A stretch of 35,413 nucleotides of DNA from JAPUDQ01 sp049289035 (GTDB lineage Bacteria > Patescibacteriota > Saccharimonadia > Saccharimonadales > Saccharimonadaceae), in NCBI GenBank assembly GCA_049289035.1, contig JBAQIV010000055.1, positions 1 through 35,413 on the forward strand, written 5' to 3'. A model generated the notes under the pieces. That model saw only the letters and a list, made by a program, of their open reading frames with translations, was not told the origin of the DNA and made no database searches. Position 1 is the first letter of the stretch. Every line of letters starts with the position of its first letter. Below, in pieces: positions 15,777 to 24,220 of the stretch. The translations under genes and the position numbers were made by a program.

Positions 15777-17645
15777 CTAGTAGAGGGCGGCGCCGGCCGG
15801 CAACGTCGCACCTTTGAGGAGCGCCTTTACTCGCTCTTCGTCAATAGTTTCTTCCTTAAGAAGCGCACTGGCGAGTCGGTCAAGTTCTTCTCGGTTATGA
15901 GTAATGACCAGCTCGGCGCGTTTGGCAGCTTCTTTTATCAGAGCCTCAACTTCAGTATCGATCAACTTCGCAGTATCTTCGCTGTAGGGTCGTTCATGGA
16001 CCATACGGTCAAACATCATACCGCCATTGTCTTCGTGAAACACTTGGTCGCGCAGCTTCGTGCCCATACCTTGTTCGATCACCATGTCACGAGCTATTTC
16101 AGTAGCTTTTCTTAGATCAGAACCAGCGCCAGTCGTTACGCGTTCGCTCCCGAAGACGACTTTTTCAGCGATGCGCCCACCAAGTGCTCGGGCCAATACG
16201 TCTTTGAACTCGATAATGCTGGTATAAATTTTATCTTCTGGCGGCAAAAACCATGTTACTCCGCCAGTACCGCCGCGCGGGATGATAGTGACTTTGTGTA
16301 CGGGGTCGCTGTCGGGCAGAACATGACCGACAATCGCGTGACCAGCCTCATGATACGCTGTTAGTTTTTTGTCGTCGTCGTTCATAATGCGGGCTTTACG
16401 CTCTGGACCGATCGAAATCTTTTCGAGCGCTTCGGTCACATCGGCATTGGTAATTACTTTACGATTAGCACGGGCCGCTTTAATTGCCGCTTCGTTCACG
16501 ATATTGGCAAGATCAGCTCCCGAACTACCAGCCGTTTTGGCCGCCAGTGCGTCAATGTCAACCGACTGGTCGATTGGCTTGTCTTTCATGTGCACCTTGA
16601 GAATCGCTTCTCGGTCTTTACGATCAGGCAGATTTATCGTCACGCGGCGGTCAAATCGTCCCGGGCGCAACAGCGCTGGATCAAGCACGTCAGCACGGTT
16701 GGTGGCGGCAAGCACTATGACATTGGTGCCGGTCTCAAAGCCGTCCATTTCAACCAATATTTGGTTGAGCGTCTGTTCCCGTTCGTCGTGACCACCGCCC
16801 ATACCGCTACCGCGGCGGCGACCAACAGCATCGATTTCGTCGATAAAGATGATACATGGTGCATTTTTCTTGGCTTTTTCAAACAAGTCACGCACGCGGC
16901 TCGCACCCACGCCGACAAACATCTCGACAAATTCAGAACCCGAGATGCTGAAAAACGGCACGCCAGCCTCGCCAGCAACCGCTCGCGCCAGCATAGTCTT
17001 ACCAGTGCCCGGAGGGCCGATCAGCAGCACACCCTTGGGAATCCTGGCTTTGACATCGGCAAACTTTTTCGGGTGCTTGAGGAAGTCAACTACCTCTACC
17101 AAATCTTCTTTGGTCTCTTCGCTACCGGCAATGTCGTCAAATACAACTTTTTGCTTGTCACTACCGTAGAGTTTGGCGCGTGATTTGCCGAAGCCCATCG
17201 CTTGATTACTCTGGCCCTGCGCCTGGCGAAACATGAAAAAGAACAACCCGCCTATGAGGAGCACTGGCAGCAATATACTGACAAGATTGCCGACGATGCC
17301 CGCCGTTTCAGATGGCGGAATATTTTGAATCTCAACCTTACCCACCTCAAGGCCCTGATCCTTCAAAGAGCCTTCGCCCAAGACAGCTTTTTCGGTTGCT
17401 TTACTTGGACTGGTTTCACCCTTTTTGACAACATACACGGTCTTGTCTTGCACCAGCAGGCGTTCAATTTCACCCTTGTTTGCCCGCGCAATGATGTCGC
17501 TCAGCGGCTTCTCGGTCGCAGCCGAAGGCTGGACAAACACTGATGCCAAAAATAGCCCGATCAGAGCGAGCGACGCCCAAAACAACAATGTGCGAACTAC
17601 GGTTGATTTACGAGGTGTGGGTGTCTGTGGGCGCTTTAAAGCCAT
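15777..17645 (-). CDS. ftsH: membrane ATP-dependent zinc protease FtsH
   Basis: A 622-aa AAA+ protease. Two TM segments (about 18-40 and 113-137) flank a short extracytoplasmic domain. The AAA module has Walker A GPPGTGKT, Walker B CIIFIDEIDAVG and pore motif FVEMFVGVGASRVRD, and the second region of homology follows. The zinc site is HEAGH, with the glutamate-bearing region GAGSDLRKATEIAR downstream. It degrades unstable membrane and regulatory proteins. The start ATG 17645 has AAGGAA upstream. The gap to tilS is 38 nt; a tilS-ftsH neighbourhood is also common in other bacteria. Confidence 0.97.
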   Translation of the reverse strand: MALKRPQTPTPRKSTVVRTLLFWASLALIGLFLASVFVQPSAATEKPLSDIIARANKGEIERLLVQDKTVYVVKKGETSPSKATEKAVLGEGSLKDQGLEVGKVEIQNIPPSETAGIVGNLVSILLPVLLIGGLFFFMFRQAQGQSNQAMGFGKSRAKLYGSDKQKVVFDDIAGSEETKEDLVEVVDFLKHPKKFADVKARIPKGVLLIGPPGTGKTMLARAVAGEAGVPFFSISGSEFVEMFVGVGASRVRDLFEKAKKNAPCIIFIDEIDAVGRRRGSGMGGGHDEREQTLNQILVEMDGFETGTNVIVLAATNRADVLDPALLRPGRFDRRVTINLPDRKDREAILKVHMKDKPIDQSVDIDALAAKTAGSSGADLANIVNEAAIKAARANRKVITNADVTEALEKISIGPERKARIMNDDDKKLTAYHEAGHAIVGHVLPDSDPVHKVTIIPRGGTGGVTWFLPPEDKIYTSIIEFKDVLARALGGRIAEKVVFGSERVTTGAGSDLRKATEIARDMVIEQGMGTKLRDQVFHEDNGGMMFDRMVHERPYSEDTAKLIDTEVEALIKEAAKRAELVITHNREELDRLASALLKEETIDEERVKALLKGATLPAGAALY

Positions 17646-17683
17646 CGAAAGAAATTCCTTGTTTGATTGTTCCTTCTATCCTA

Positions 17684-18541
17684 TCAGATATGAGGTGGCG
17701 AGACAATCAATTCGTCGCGCGAGACGCAAAAATCACGTCCATTTTCGTGAAGCCGTTTGCCAATACGCGCCGTACAGATAAAATGCCATAGTCTCAGCAT
17801 ACTTTTTGACTCAAATGAACTGTCTACCCAGGCTCTTACAATCTCGCGCGCCACGTCATACCCGGCCATAATGAGAAAATACCGGCTGAGGCCCTGACCA
17901 GCACGCGATGCAGCAAGCGCCTGTGTGATTGCTGGAGATATGTCATCAGCAATCTTGCATTGAGACGCATATAACTGGACCAACTGGCGGCGTTGCTCGT
18001 TCGATAACTTCGGGATGTAGAGCATACGGACATAATTGCGTAAGTAGTGCGGTGATTGGTTGGTGCTATCATCGCGCCAGACAAGTTCATGCTCTATTGC
18101 GTAGCGTACAATCTCGGCCTTACTCAAGTGTAGCAAGGGGCGGCGTAGCGAGGCATGGTCACGTAACGAACACAGTCCGCGCCAGCCTGTACCGCGTAAC
18201 AGATTGATGCATAGCGTCTCAAGCACATCGTCTTCATGATGTGCCGTCACGATCGCCTCAGCGTTATAACGGGCTTGCACGTCTTGTAGCCATGCGTACC
18301 GTGCCTTACGAGCCTGTTCTTCACTGGCGTTTTCACCGAGTGCAAGCGATGTCGACACAAACTCACAGTCATAGTTTTTTGCAAGCGTCTCGACAAACTG
18401 CGCGTCGTCGCGGCTGTCACTGCGTATACCATGGTCGACATGAGCCACAATGTATTCGGAGTTCGTTCCGCGTCGTGCCATTTTATCGAGCAACACCACC
18501 GAATCCACACCGCCCGATACGGCGACGATATATGTTTTCAT
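17684..18541 (-). CDS. tilS: tRNA(Ile) lysidine synthetase TilS (short form)
   Basis: A 285-aa protein. The N-terminal PP-loop SGGVDS is at residues 9-14, followed by HVDHGIRSDS, EEQARKARYAWL and TAHHEDDVLETLCINLLRGTG, all diagnostic of TilS. TilS adds lysine to C34 of tRNA-Ile(CAU), changing its codon from AUG to AUA. The C-terminal domains of the E. coli enzyme are absent or reduced. ATG 18541 is the true start: it begins KTYIVAVSGG and overlaps the PAP2 stop by 4 nt, whereas the open frame upstream lies inside PAP2. Confidence 0.93.
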   Translation of the reverse strand: MKTYIVAVSGGVDSVVLLDKMARRGTNSEYIVAHVDHGIRSDSRDDAQFVETLAKNYDCEFVSTSLALGENASEEQARKARYAWLQDVQARYNAEAIVTAHHEDDVLETLCINLLRGTGWRGLCSLRDHASLRRPLLHLSKAEIVRYAIEHELVWRDDSTNQSPHYLRNYVRMLYIPKLSNEQRRQLVQLYASQCKIADDISPAITQALAASRAGQGLSRYFLIMAGYDVAREIVRAWVDSSFESKSMLRLWHFICTARIGKRLHENGRDFCVSRDELIVSPPHI

Positions 18542-19218
18542 GACTGTTTCGTAAAATGCCAGTTTCGAACAACGGCTGCAAGCAGCACGACCCACGCGCC
18601 TGCCATCAACCAGCCTGCGATAATGTCTGTCGGATAATGCACACCCAGATACAACCGTGTAAAGGCGATAGCAATCATATAGAGGGCGCCCACGGCCACC
18701 GCCCACCAGCGCCAGCGGGTTGGCCACAATATAACAATGATGCTGATCGCGAGCGCGGCCGAAGCCATGGCGTGGCCGCTCGGAAATGAGTAAGAATTTT
18801 CAGTCACGATCCGTTCCCACAACTGCGGCCGATCACGTTGAAACAAAGCTTTCAAAATGAGGTTAATCGCCATAGAGCCACCGACGCCACCAGCTATTAT
18901 AACGGCGCTGGTAAACTGTCGGCGATACAAAAATAAGCCAAACAGTATCGCAGTAACGCCCCCTACCCACCAGATAGACCCGAGCTCGGTAGCATGGAGA
19001 GCGAGCCAATCCAGCGACACATTGTGAAGACTATGGACAGACTGCAATATCGCTGTATCAAGCGGTAAAGTACTGCCCTCGCCTACTTCATCGGCGAGCA
19101 TGGCAAACGCAATAACCGGTAGCAAGTAAGCAATAAACACTATCAGGCTCCGTCGCCAGCCACCATTGGGCATAGCACTGCGTAGGTCGTGTAGTATCGT
19201 TGAGATCGACTGTTTCAT
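18538..19218 (-). CDS. PAP2-family phosphatase (undecaprenyl-diphosphatase-like)
   Basis: A 226-aa integral membrane protein with about six TM helices. The three PAP2 signature motifs are present: KALFQRDRP, SFPSGHAM and TRLYLGVHYPTD. These acid phosphatases dephosphorylate lipid phosphates. In an operon with murJ the likely substrate is undecaprenyl pyrophosphate, the recycled peptidoglycan carrier, though phosphatidylglycerophosphate is an alternative. Upstream TATACT lies 10 nt from the ATG and a GAGG sits within that gap, so it may have its own short-leader promoter. Confidence 0.88.
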   Translation of the reverse strand: MKQSISTILHDLRSAMPNGGWRRSLIVFIAYLLPVIAFAMLADEVGEGSTLPLDTAILQSVHSLHNVSLDWLALHATELGSIWWVGGVTAILFGLFLYRRQFTSAVIIAGGVGGSMAINLILKALFQRDRPQLWERIVTENSYSFPSGHAMASAALAISIIVILWPTRWRWWAVAVGALYMIAIAFTRLYLGVHYPTDIIAGWLMAGAWVVLLAAVVRNWHFTKQS

Positions 19219-19241
19219 ATGCCTCTATAGTATACCTGAGT

Positions 19242-20246
19242 CTAGACCGTACGCGGCAGACGAATCACAAAGGTACTACCTTTGCCTTCGGTACTTTCTA
19301 CCGTGAGCCGACCACGCTGTAGCTCAAGACTACGCTGTGCTATAGACAGCCCCAATCCAAAACCCTCGACATGGGTCTTGCTCCGCGATGTATCAGCACG
19401 ATAAAAACGATCAAATATATGCGGCAAATCTTGTGCAGCTATACCCATGCCCTCGTCGCGCACCCGCAGCAACACTGACTTGTCCTGAACTTCTGACGTC
19501 ACTGTAATTGTCGTTTTTTCGGGGCTATACTTGATAGCATTGTCGATTAAAATCGCAACAACGTCGATCAAACTTTCGGCATGCGCTGACACCGAAACTC
19601 GTCCAACTTGGTTGTCGATCATAATATTTTTTGCCTGGGCTAGCGTGAGCGAACGGTTCATCGCCTCACTCGCCACATCATCGAGTCGAGTCGGCGCTAG
19701 TTCTATCGATTGGTTGTGTGCCAGCATGAGAAGTCGGTCAGTCAGTGTACGCAAGCGATTCACTTCGTCGAGATTACTTCGCAGTGTTTCTTCGTATGAC
19801 AATTTACTGGCTTTTTTGTCGCGGAGTGCAACTTCTGTTTCAGTTTGCATAACGGCAAGTGGCGTGCGTAGTTCGTGTGCCGCGTCCGAACTAAAGCGAG
19901 CCTGTGATTCCATAGCATCTTGTATTGGCCGCAACGTCCGACGTGCCAGCAAATAACTAAGCCCTCCACCGGCCAGCAACACAAAACTATTAAAGACGAC
20001 AAGATTACCAAGCAACCGCGCATTGCTATCGTCAATACGTTGTTGGCGCAGCGTCATGACAGTATCGTCGTCTATAAATATACGGGTCTCACCAGGACGG
20101 CGCGGGCCAAGTGCACGACCAAATTCGTCGCTTGCAGCATGATATAGCACGGCGCTAAAGCCTAAACTAATGACAACCAGTATCGCCATATACCAGGCTG
20201 TCAGTCGCAGTGTCGCTGAATCAAACAAATGTTTTTGGCTCATCAT
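19242..20246 (-). CDS. two-component sensor histidine kinase
   Basis: A 334-aa sensor kinase. TM1 is at about 16-36 and TM2 at about 79-100, framing a short (about 40-residue) sensor loop. The dimerisation box DAAHELRTPLA carries the phosphorylated His124. Catalytic boxes are DNAIKYS (N), DEGMGI (G1), HIFDRFYR (F) and GFGLGLSIA (G2), all intact. The small sensor loop suggests it senses an envelope or intramembrane signal. Its start overlaps the response regulator stop (ATGATGA), so the two are translationally coupled; M1 or M2 may be the start. Confidence 0.93.
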   Translation of the reverse strand: MMSQKHLFDSATLRLTAWYMAILVVISLGFSAVLYHAASDEFGRALGPRRPGETRIFIDDDTVMTLRQQRIDDSNARLLGNLVVFNSFVLLAGGGLSYLLARRTLRPIQDAMESQARFSSDAAHELRTPLAVMQTETEVALRDKKASKLSYEETLRSNLDEVNRLRTLTDRLLMLAHNQSIELAPTRLDDVASEAMNRSLTLAQAKNIMIDNQVGRVSVSAHAESLIDVVAILIDNAIKYSPEKTTITVTSEVQDKSVLLRVRDEGMGIAAQDLPHIFDRFYRADTSRSKTHVEGFGLGLSIAQRSLELQRGRLTVESTEGKGSTFVIRLPRTV

Positions 20247-20920
20247 GCCCCCAGTTTATACCCAAAGCCACGCACAGTGTGAATAAGCGGCGCTACTTTA
20301 GGAAATGGCTTGTCGATCTTGTTACGCAAGTACCCTATGTAGGCTTCGACGGTGTTTGGCAAGACGTCGCTATCAAAATCCCAGACGTGATTGATGATGG
20401 TCGTCTTACTGAGTGTGCGGCCAGCATTGCGCATAAGGTATTCGAGCAAAGCAAACTCCGTCTGTGTCAGTTCAATCGGTTTGCCACCGCGCGAGACTTC
20501 ATAGCGAATTGTATCGAGCGAAAGGTCTGCTACAGTGAGAATATTATCGATAGTATCTTGCGGGCGTCGCATCAGGGCGCGAATGCGTGCCAATAGTTCT
20601 TCAAAACTAAATGGTTTGGTCAGGTAATCGTCCGCTCCGGCGTTGAGCCCTGCCACGCGGTCGCGAATTTGCACCTTGGCTGTCAGCATGAGAATTGGCG
20701 TTTTATTGCCGGCGCGACGGAGTCGCTCGCAGATCTCAATTCCGTCTATACCACCTGGCAACATGCGGTCCAGCACAATCACGTCGTAGTCATCACCCTC
20801 GGCTGCCGCCAAACCACTCGGTCCATCTTCGCAAACCTCTACGACCGCGCGCTCTTGCTCCAACCCCAACCGCACCGCCCGTGCAATTTTGTATTCGTCT
20901 TCAATCACTAAAATCTTCAT
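20243..20920 (-). CDS. OmpR-family response regulator
   Basis: A 225-aa regulator. The receiver domain has the acidic pair E7/D8, phospho-acceptor Asp51 (YDVIVLDRMLPGG), the conserved Thr in LMLTAK and the switch Lys in YLTKPF. The C-terminal OmpR/PhoB winged helix includes LTQTEFALLEYLM and TVEAYIGYLRNKID. It is the first gene of the pair with the downstream kinase, and its target genes may include the envelope genes that follow (PAP2, ftsH, murJ). The ATG is 8 nt after CATACT, so the mRNA is predicted leaderless. Confidence 0.95.
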   Translation of the reverse strand: MKILVIEDEYKIARAVRLGLEQERAVVEVCEDGPSGLAAAEGDDYDVIVLDRMLPGGIDGIEICERLRRAGNKTPILMLTAKVQIRDRVAGLNAGADDYLTKPFSFEELLARIRALMRRPQDTIDNILTVADLSLDTIRYEVSRGGKPIELTQTEFALLEYLMRNAGRTLSKTTIINHVWDFDSDVLPNTVEAYIGYLRNKIDKPFPKVAPLIHTVRGFGYKLGA

Positions 20921-20928
20921 ACATCTAT

Positions 20929-20934
20929 AGTATG
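20929..20934 (-). promoter_or_regulatory. -10 box, leaderless response-regulator promoter
   Basis: CATACT on the minus strand, 8 nt before the ATG at 20920. Weak -35. Confidence 0.5.
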
Positions 20935-20959
20935 AACTATTTCTGAAATATGCCTGAGA

Positions 20960-21811
20960 CTATAACGACTTGCGCGCGAGGTAAATGCCGTACTGCCATA
21001 ACCCTCGGCGCATTGCTTGATACTGGCTATGGGCGGCAACGACATTGCCTGTTTGGGTTGCCGAGCGAACACGCAGTTTTTGCGCAACATAGGTGATTAT
21101 ACGTGCCGGTACTGACATACGCGCAAGACGGCGCAGTGATGGCATAACCCGCCGTGAGGCGTCCTCATATATAATGTCCTCGAAACTTTGGTCATGCAAA
21201 TAGTGTCGAAATGCATCACGTGTCACAAGCTCATTCATCTTCCAGCCATGCACCCAGCGACGTAGTATTTCATTTTCCTCAGGAGAGCGGTCGTCACGTG
21301 TCAAGAAATAGTCGGCGATTATCAAACGGCCACTGGGTTTTAGTACGCGAAATGCTTCCTGTATAAAATCGGCTTTGTTTTCAGCATGACACACACTTTC
21401 AATTGCCCAGACCACATCAAATGTCTCACTGTCAAAATTTGTCTTTGTAAAATCTTGGCGACTAAACATCGTGCTTTTTTCAACTCCACAGCGCCGCGCG
21501 TTTAAAACTGCTTCATCGACTTGTTTTTGGCTGAGCGTTATTCCCTCTACTGCCGCCCCATGCTGTGCTGCGAGATAAATCGCACTTCCCCCGACACCAC
21601 ATCCCGCATCAAGTACGGTTGTTCCACTTTTTACCTGCGCCATAGCGGCAAGTACTTCATTTTCTCGACCAAGTGCATCGCGTAGCCGTGTAATACCTTC
21701 GTCCCAAAAACCAAAATGCATGGCCATATGAGAATTTAAATGCCACAACAACCGATAGTCGACATCGGCCGTATCATAATATTCAACAATGGCCTTGTGA
21801 TCATTGTGCAT
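20960..21811 (-). CDS. SAM-dependent methyltransferase (class I)
   Basis: A 283-aa methyltransferase. The SAM-binding motif I VLDAGCGVGGSAIYLA begins at about residue 66, followed by GITLSQKQVDEA, VVWAIESVCH and FRVLKPSGRLIIADYF. The arrangement resembles the cyclopropane-fatty-acid synthase/tocopherol and sterol methyltransferase group rather than RNA or DNA methylases, so a lipid, quinone or other small lipophilic acceptor is likely. No partner genes identify it. It is a single-gene unit with a leaderless promoter (TATAAT 7 nt before the ATG). Confidence 0.87.
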   Translation of the reverse strand: MHNDHKAIVEYYDTADVDYRLLWHLNSHMAMHFGFWDEGITRLRDALGRENEVLAAMAQVKSGTTVLDAGCGVGGSAIYLAAQHGAAVEGITLSQKQVDEAVLNARRCGVEKSTMFSRQDFTKTNFDSETFDVVWAIESVCHAENKADFIQEAFRVLKPSGRLIIADYFLTRDDRSPEENEILRRWVHGWKMNELVTRDAFRHYLHDQSFEDIIYEDASRRVMPSLRRLARMSVPARIITYVAQKLRVRSATQTGNVVAAHSQYQAMRRGLWQYGIYLARKSL

Positions 21812-21818
21812 ATCGCTG

Positions 21819-21824
21819 ATTATA
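21819..21824 (-). promoter_or_regulatory. -10 box, leaderless methyltransferase promoter
   Basis: TATAAT on the minus strand, 7 nt before ATG 21811. The hairpin at 21835-21859 covers the -35 position. Confidence 0.68.
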
Positions 21825-21834
21825 CTCTATGAAA

Positions 21835-21859
21835 CATCGCCAGTATAACACTGGCGATG
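21835..21859. terminator. hairpin after the small secreted-protein gene
   Basis: A perfect 10-bp inverted repeat, CATCGCCAGT / ACTGGCGATG, with loop ATAAC. It lies 21 nt after the stop of the gene at 21881. Only a short T-run follows on the minus strand (TTTC), so it is a weak terminator or an operator overlapping the methyltransferase promoter. Confidence 0.6.
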
Positions 21860-21880
21860 CCATAAGATAATTGAGGATTG

Positions 21881-22429
21881 TTATTGTGTTTGAGTTGTTG
21901 AGCTTGATGAGCTATCGCCGCGCATCATACCGCGCCCCTCGCCACCATGTCCACCAGGACCATGACCGCCCTTGCCGCCTTTGAGCAAGTAACGATACTC
22001 AGCAGGTATATTGTTATCGGCGGCCCATTTATCGAGAGCGGTGCGACGCTCAGTCATCTTAGTTTGACGCTGTTCGTCGGTCAGCTTCTGATCTGCCGTA
22101 CGGTTAGCGTCGCGCTCTTTGTCGAGTTCAGCACGCTTGGTAGTAATCGCGTCAGCTTGCGGCTGCGTGAGCTTGCCGTCTTTGACAAGCTGCGCAATCT
22201 CAGCTTTAGCATCAGCTTCACGAGTTGCTTCCATTTTGCTGTGCTCGGCATCAAACACTGCTTGTACATCGGTTTTATTGAGGTTAAATTTGCTAGCAAT
22301 CGCGTCGACCAGGCTGGACATAGGGTTAGCCCCGTTCGTGCTGGTTGCGGCGTTTGCGACGCCAGCGCCAATCAAACCTGCACCGGCAACGCCAGTGACG
22401 AGAAGTGCTGCTGCAAGATGTTTTTTCAT
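21881..22429 (-). CDS. small secreted helical protein with His/Gly-rich tail
   Basis: A 182-aa protein. A textbook signal peptide (KKHLAAALLVTGVAGAGLIG, cleavage after about GVANA at residue 27) precedes a charged helical region rich in Ala, Lys, Asp and Gln, with repeated KLTQPQADAI and KLTDEQRQTK elements. The C-terminus is Gly/His-rich (GGKGGHGPGGHGGEGRGMM), followed by a Ser/Thr/Gln tail. The helical repeats resemble the DUF2680-like secreted proteins of Gram-positives. The His/Gly segment could bind metal. The start has the Shine-Dalgarno TAGGAGAA. Function unknown. Confidence 0.78.
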   Translation of the reverse strand: MKKHLAAALLVTGVAGAGLIGAGVANAATSTNGANPMSSLVDAIASKFNLNKTDVQAVFDAEHSKMEATREADAKAEIAQLVKDGKLTQPQADAITTKRAELDKERDANRTADQKLTDEQRQTKMTERRTALDKWAADNNIPAEYRYLLKGGKGGHGPGGHGGEGRGMMRGDSSSSSTTQTQ

Positions 22430-22518
22430 AAATTCTCCTAATTCTGATTACTTTTGTATGCTACGCGTCCGTAGTAGTACCTATAGTAAATAGTTAGCAT
22501 GAGAGATTCCTGAAAACT

Positions 22519-22535
22519 TCAAGGACGGACCTTGA
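22519..22535. repeat. REP-like palindrome, left of RAYT
   Basis: TCAAGG-ACGGA-CCTTGA is a 6-bp stem with a 5-nt loop. It is the exact reverse complement of the core of the palindrome at 23211-23231, on the other side of the transposase gene. Confidence 0.85.
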
Positions 22536-22569
22536 GATAGTATCTTTTATTATATAATATGTAGAATAT

Positions 22570-23181
22570 TCACTCACCTGCTAGCTGGTGCTTATAAATA
22601 TCGATCTTTTCTTTGCATTCTTCGTAGTCGGTGACAAATGTATCATAAGCCTTTTTCGAATCAAATAGCTCCAAAATTCGTTGCGGTTTAACCCACTCAG
22701 CCTTATGCTCACGATAATATGGCAAACTTGACCATTCCCAATGACGCCATTGCTTTGGATTGAGATGAATATATCTGGAGATGTGGCGCAAATAGACATC
22801 ATGGCTTATACGTGACGCTTTATATCTACTTTCAAAAAGTGGGCCTGTTCGGTGATACTTATCGTTGAAATAGCGACTATAGCTTGTCATTACGCCGCGC
22901 ATCAGCTGCGTCATCATTCCTTCATCATACTGATAAACTAGCAAGTGCACATGATTTGGCATCAGGCAAAATGCAAGGAGCTCAATCTTAGCCGCCAAAT
23001 GGGGGTACTCACGACCCAGTGGATCTTTCACTGGCTGGTCAGATAAGTATCGCTTCAGCAGATTTAGGTAAACTGAATAGTCTTCGTTGTCTTTGAATAT
23101 GACTGATTTTGCTACACCTCTGGCATAGACGTGATAGTAACTTTCTGGGATATCAATTTTTATCACATTCTTTGATGGCAT
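22570..23181 (-). CDS. REP-associated tyrosine transposase (RAYT, Y1_Tnp)
   Basis: A 203-aa HUH single-strand nuclease of the IS200/IS605-like Y1 family. The HUH motif is in FCLMPNHVHLLVY (His77, His79). Candidate catalytic tyrosines are in SYSRYFNDKYHRTGPLF (Tyr101 or Tyr104). The C-terminal RYIHLNPKQWRHWEWSS motif is typical of RAYTs. RAYTs cut and join REP hairpins, and here REP-like palindromes in opposite orientation flank the gene. The start is 8 nt after TATAAT. The gene is intact, and there are no classical IS ends beyond the REP pair. Confidence 0.93.
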   Translation of the reverse strand: MPSKNVIKIDIPESYYHVYARGVAKSVIFKDNEDYSVYLNLLKRYLSDQPVKDPLGREYPHLAAKIELLAFCLMPNHVHLLVYQYDEGMMTQLMRGVMTSYSRYFNDKYHRTGPLFESRYKASRISHDVYLRHISRYIHLNPKQWRHWEWSSLPYYREHKAEWVKPQRILELFDSKKAYDTFVTDYEECKEKIDIYKHQLAGE

Positions 23182-23189
23182 ACATAAAT

Positions 23190-23195
23190 ATTATA
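23190..23195 (-). promoter_or_regulatory. -10 box, leaderless RAYT promoter
   Basis: TATAAT on the minus strand, 8 nt before ATG 23181. Confidence 0.62.
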
Positions 23196-23210
23196 CAACA
23201 TTTCACTTTG

Positions 23211-23231
23211 TTTCAAGGTCCGTCCTTGAAA
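23211..23231. repeat. REP-like palindrome, right of RAYT
   Basis: TTTCAAGG-TCCGT-CCTTGAAA is an 8-bp stem with a 5-nt loop. It lies 9 nt after the YihY-family stop, so it may also help terminate that transcript. Confidence 0.87.
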
Positions 23232-23240
23232 CAACTAGCC

Positions 23241-24134
23241 TTAGCTCCGTGTGTGCTGATTGACTTCCGCGCCGATTAGAAATGTCATGGCCGACAAATT
23301 AAGCCACACCATGAGAGCGATGATACCAGCAAACAAACTGTAGCTGTCGCTAAAGTTACTAAAATACCGCAGATATATGAAAAATACTGCCGTGACTATC
23401 ATCCATAGAGCAGTCGCGACAATCGCCCCTTTGCTTGCCCATTGAAAACGTGAGGGCTGACGATTTGGCACAAAATGATACAACATACCGACTGCAATAA
23501 GTATGAAACCCATAAGCAATACCCAACGCATAATCGACCAGACGGAAATTGCCCCACCCGACGCGCCACCGAACAACAACAAGCCCTCGCTACCAAGCAG
23601 TGTAATTATGATCAGCAAACCAAGTACAATACTCGTCGTCAAACCAAAACTAATTTTTTTGATACGCACAAAACTCCTCGTTTCCTTGACGCCATAGGCT
23701 ACATTGAGTGCGCGTATGATGTTTTCGGCCGCAGCTGACACGCTCCATAGTGCTACAAGCAAAGCAACCACCGCAGCTGACGCCGATACGACCGGTTTAT
23801 CGATAAGATGCTCCAGCTGCGCCGTAACGAGACCCGCAATATCGCGCGGCACATAGCTATCGATCGCCGCAACTATTTCGGTAAATCGCTCTGGCGTGAT
23901 GAACAGCGCTGCTACCGACAAGAGCAGCACCATGAGCGGAAAAAATGCCAGCGTGCCATAATATGCGATAGCCGCTGCCAGCATACCAAGATTTTTGCTC
24001 CCCATGGCGACTCGCGTCCGGTACAACACTTTTTTCCATTGCGGCCAATTCATATGGGCGACATCACGCTCCAATTCACGCAGCCCAACAACCGCTAGCC
24101 AGTCATGAAATTTTGATGATCGAAACTTGTTCAT
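23241..24134 (-). CDS. YihY/BrkB-family inner-membrane protein
   Basis: A 297-aa membrane protein with about six TM helices. The family's typical blocks are AAAIAYYGTLAFFPLMVLLLS near the first helix, LWSVSAAAENIIRALNVAYG in the middle, and MLYHFVPNRQPSRFQWASKGA plus FSDSYSLFAGIIALMVWLNLSA towards the end. The exact role of the family is unsettled (once called RNase BN in error). The frame begins at ATG 24140, but a TATACT box lies only 1 nt from it and exactly 7 nt from the second ATG (24134), so 24134 is preferred. The transcript ends at the REP palindrome. Confidence 0.92.
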   Translation of the reverse strand: MNKFRSSKFHDWLAVVGLRELERDVAHMNWPQWKKVLYRTRVAMGSKNLGMLAAAIAYYGTLAFFPLMVLLLSVAALFITPERFTEIVAAIDSYVPRDIAGLVTAQLEHLIDKPVVSASAAVVALLVALWSVSAAAENIIRALNVAYGVKETRSFVRIKKISFGLTTSIVLGLLIIITLLGSEGLLLFGGASGGAISVWSIMRWVLLMGFILIAVGMLYHFVPNRQPSRFQWASKGAIVATALWMIVTAVFFIYLRYFSNFSDSYSLFAGIIALMVWLNLSAMTFLIGAEVNQHTRS

Positions 24135-24141
24135 GAACATA

Positions 24142-24147
24142 AGTATA
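24142..24147 (-). promoter_or_regulatory. -10 box deciding the YihY start
   Basis: TATACT on the minus strand, 7 nt before ATG 24134 and only 1 nt before ATG 24140. Confidence 0.65.
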
Positions 24148-24220
24148 CTCTGACCACCTAGAAAAATCTTTTATACTCTGTTACAATCGGCTGTGTTTTA
24201 GTGGATAGAGTATCAGTCAC

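Noticed and set aside
18542..18727. N-terminal extension of TilS
   Set aside because: The extra 62 residues overlap PAP2 in another frame. The conserved SGGVDS start context begins at 18541.
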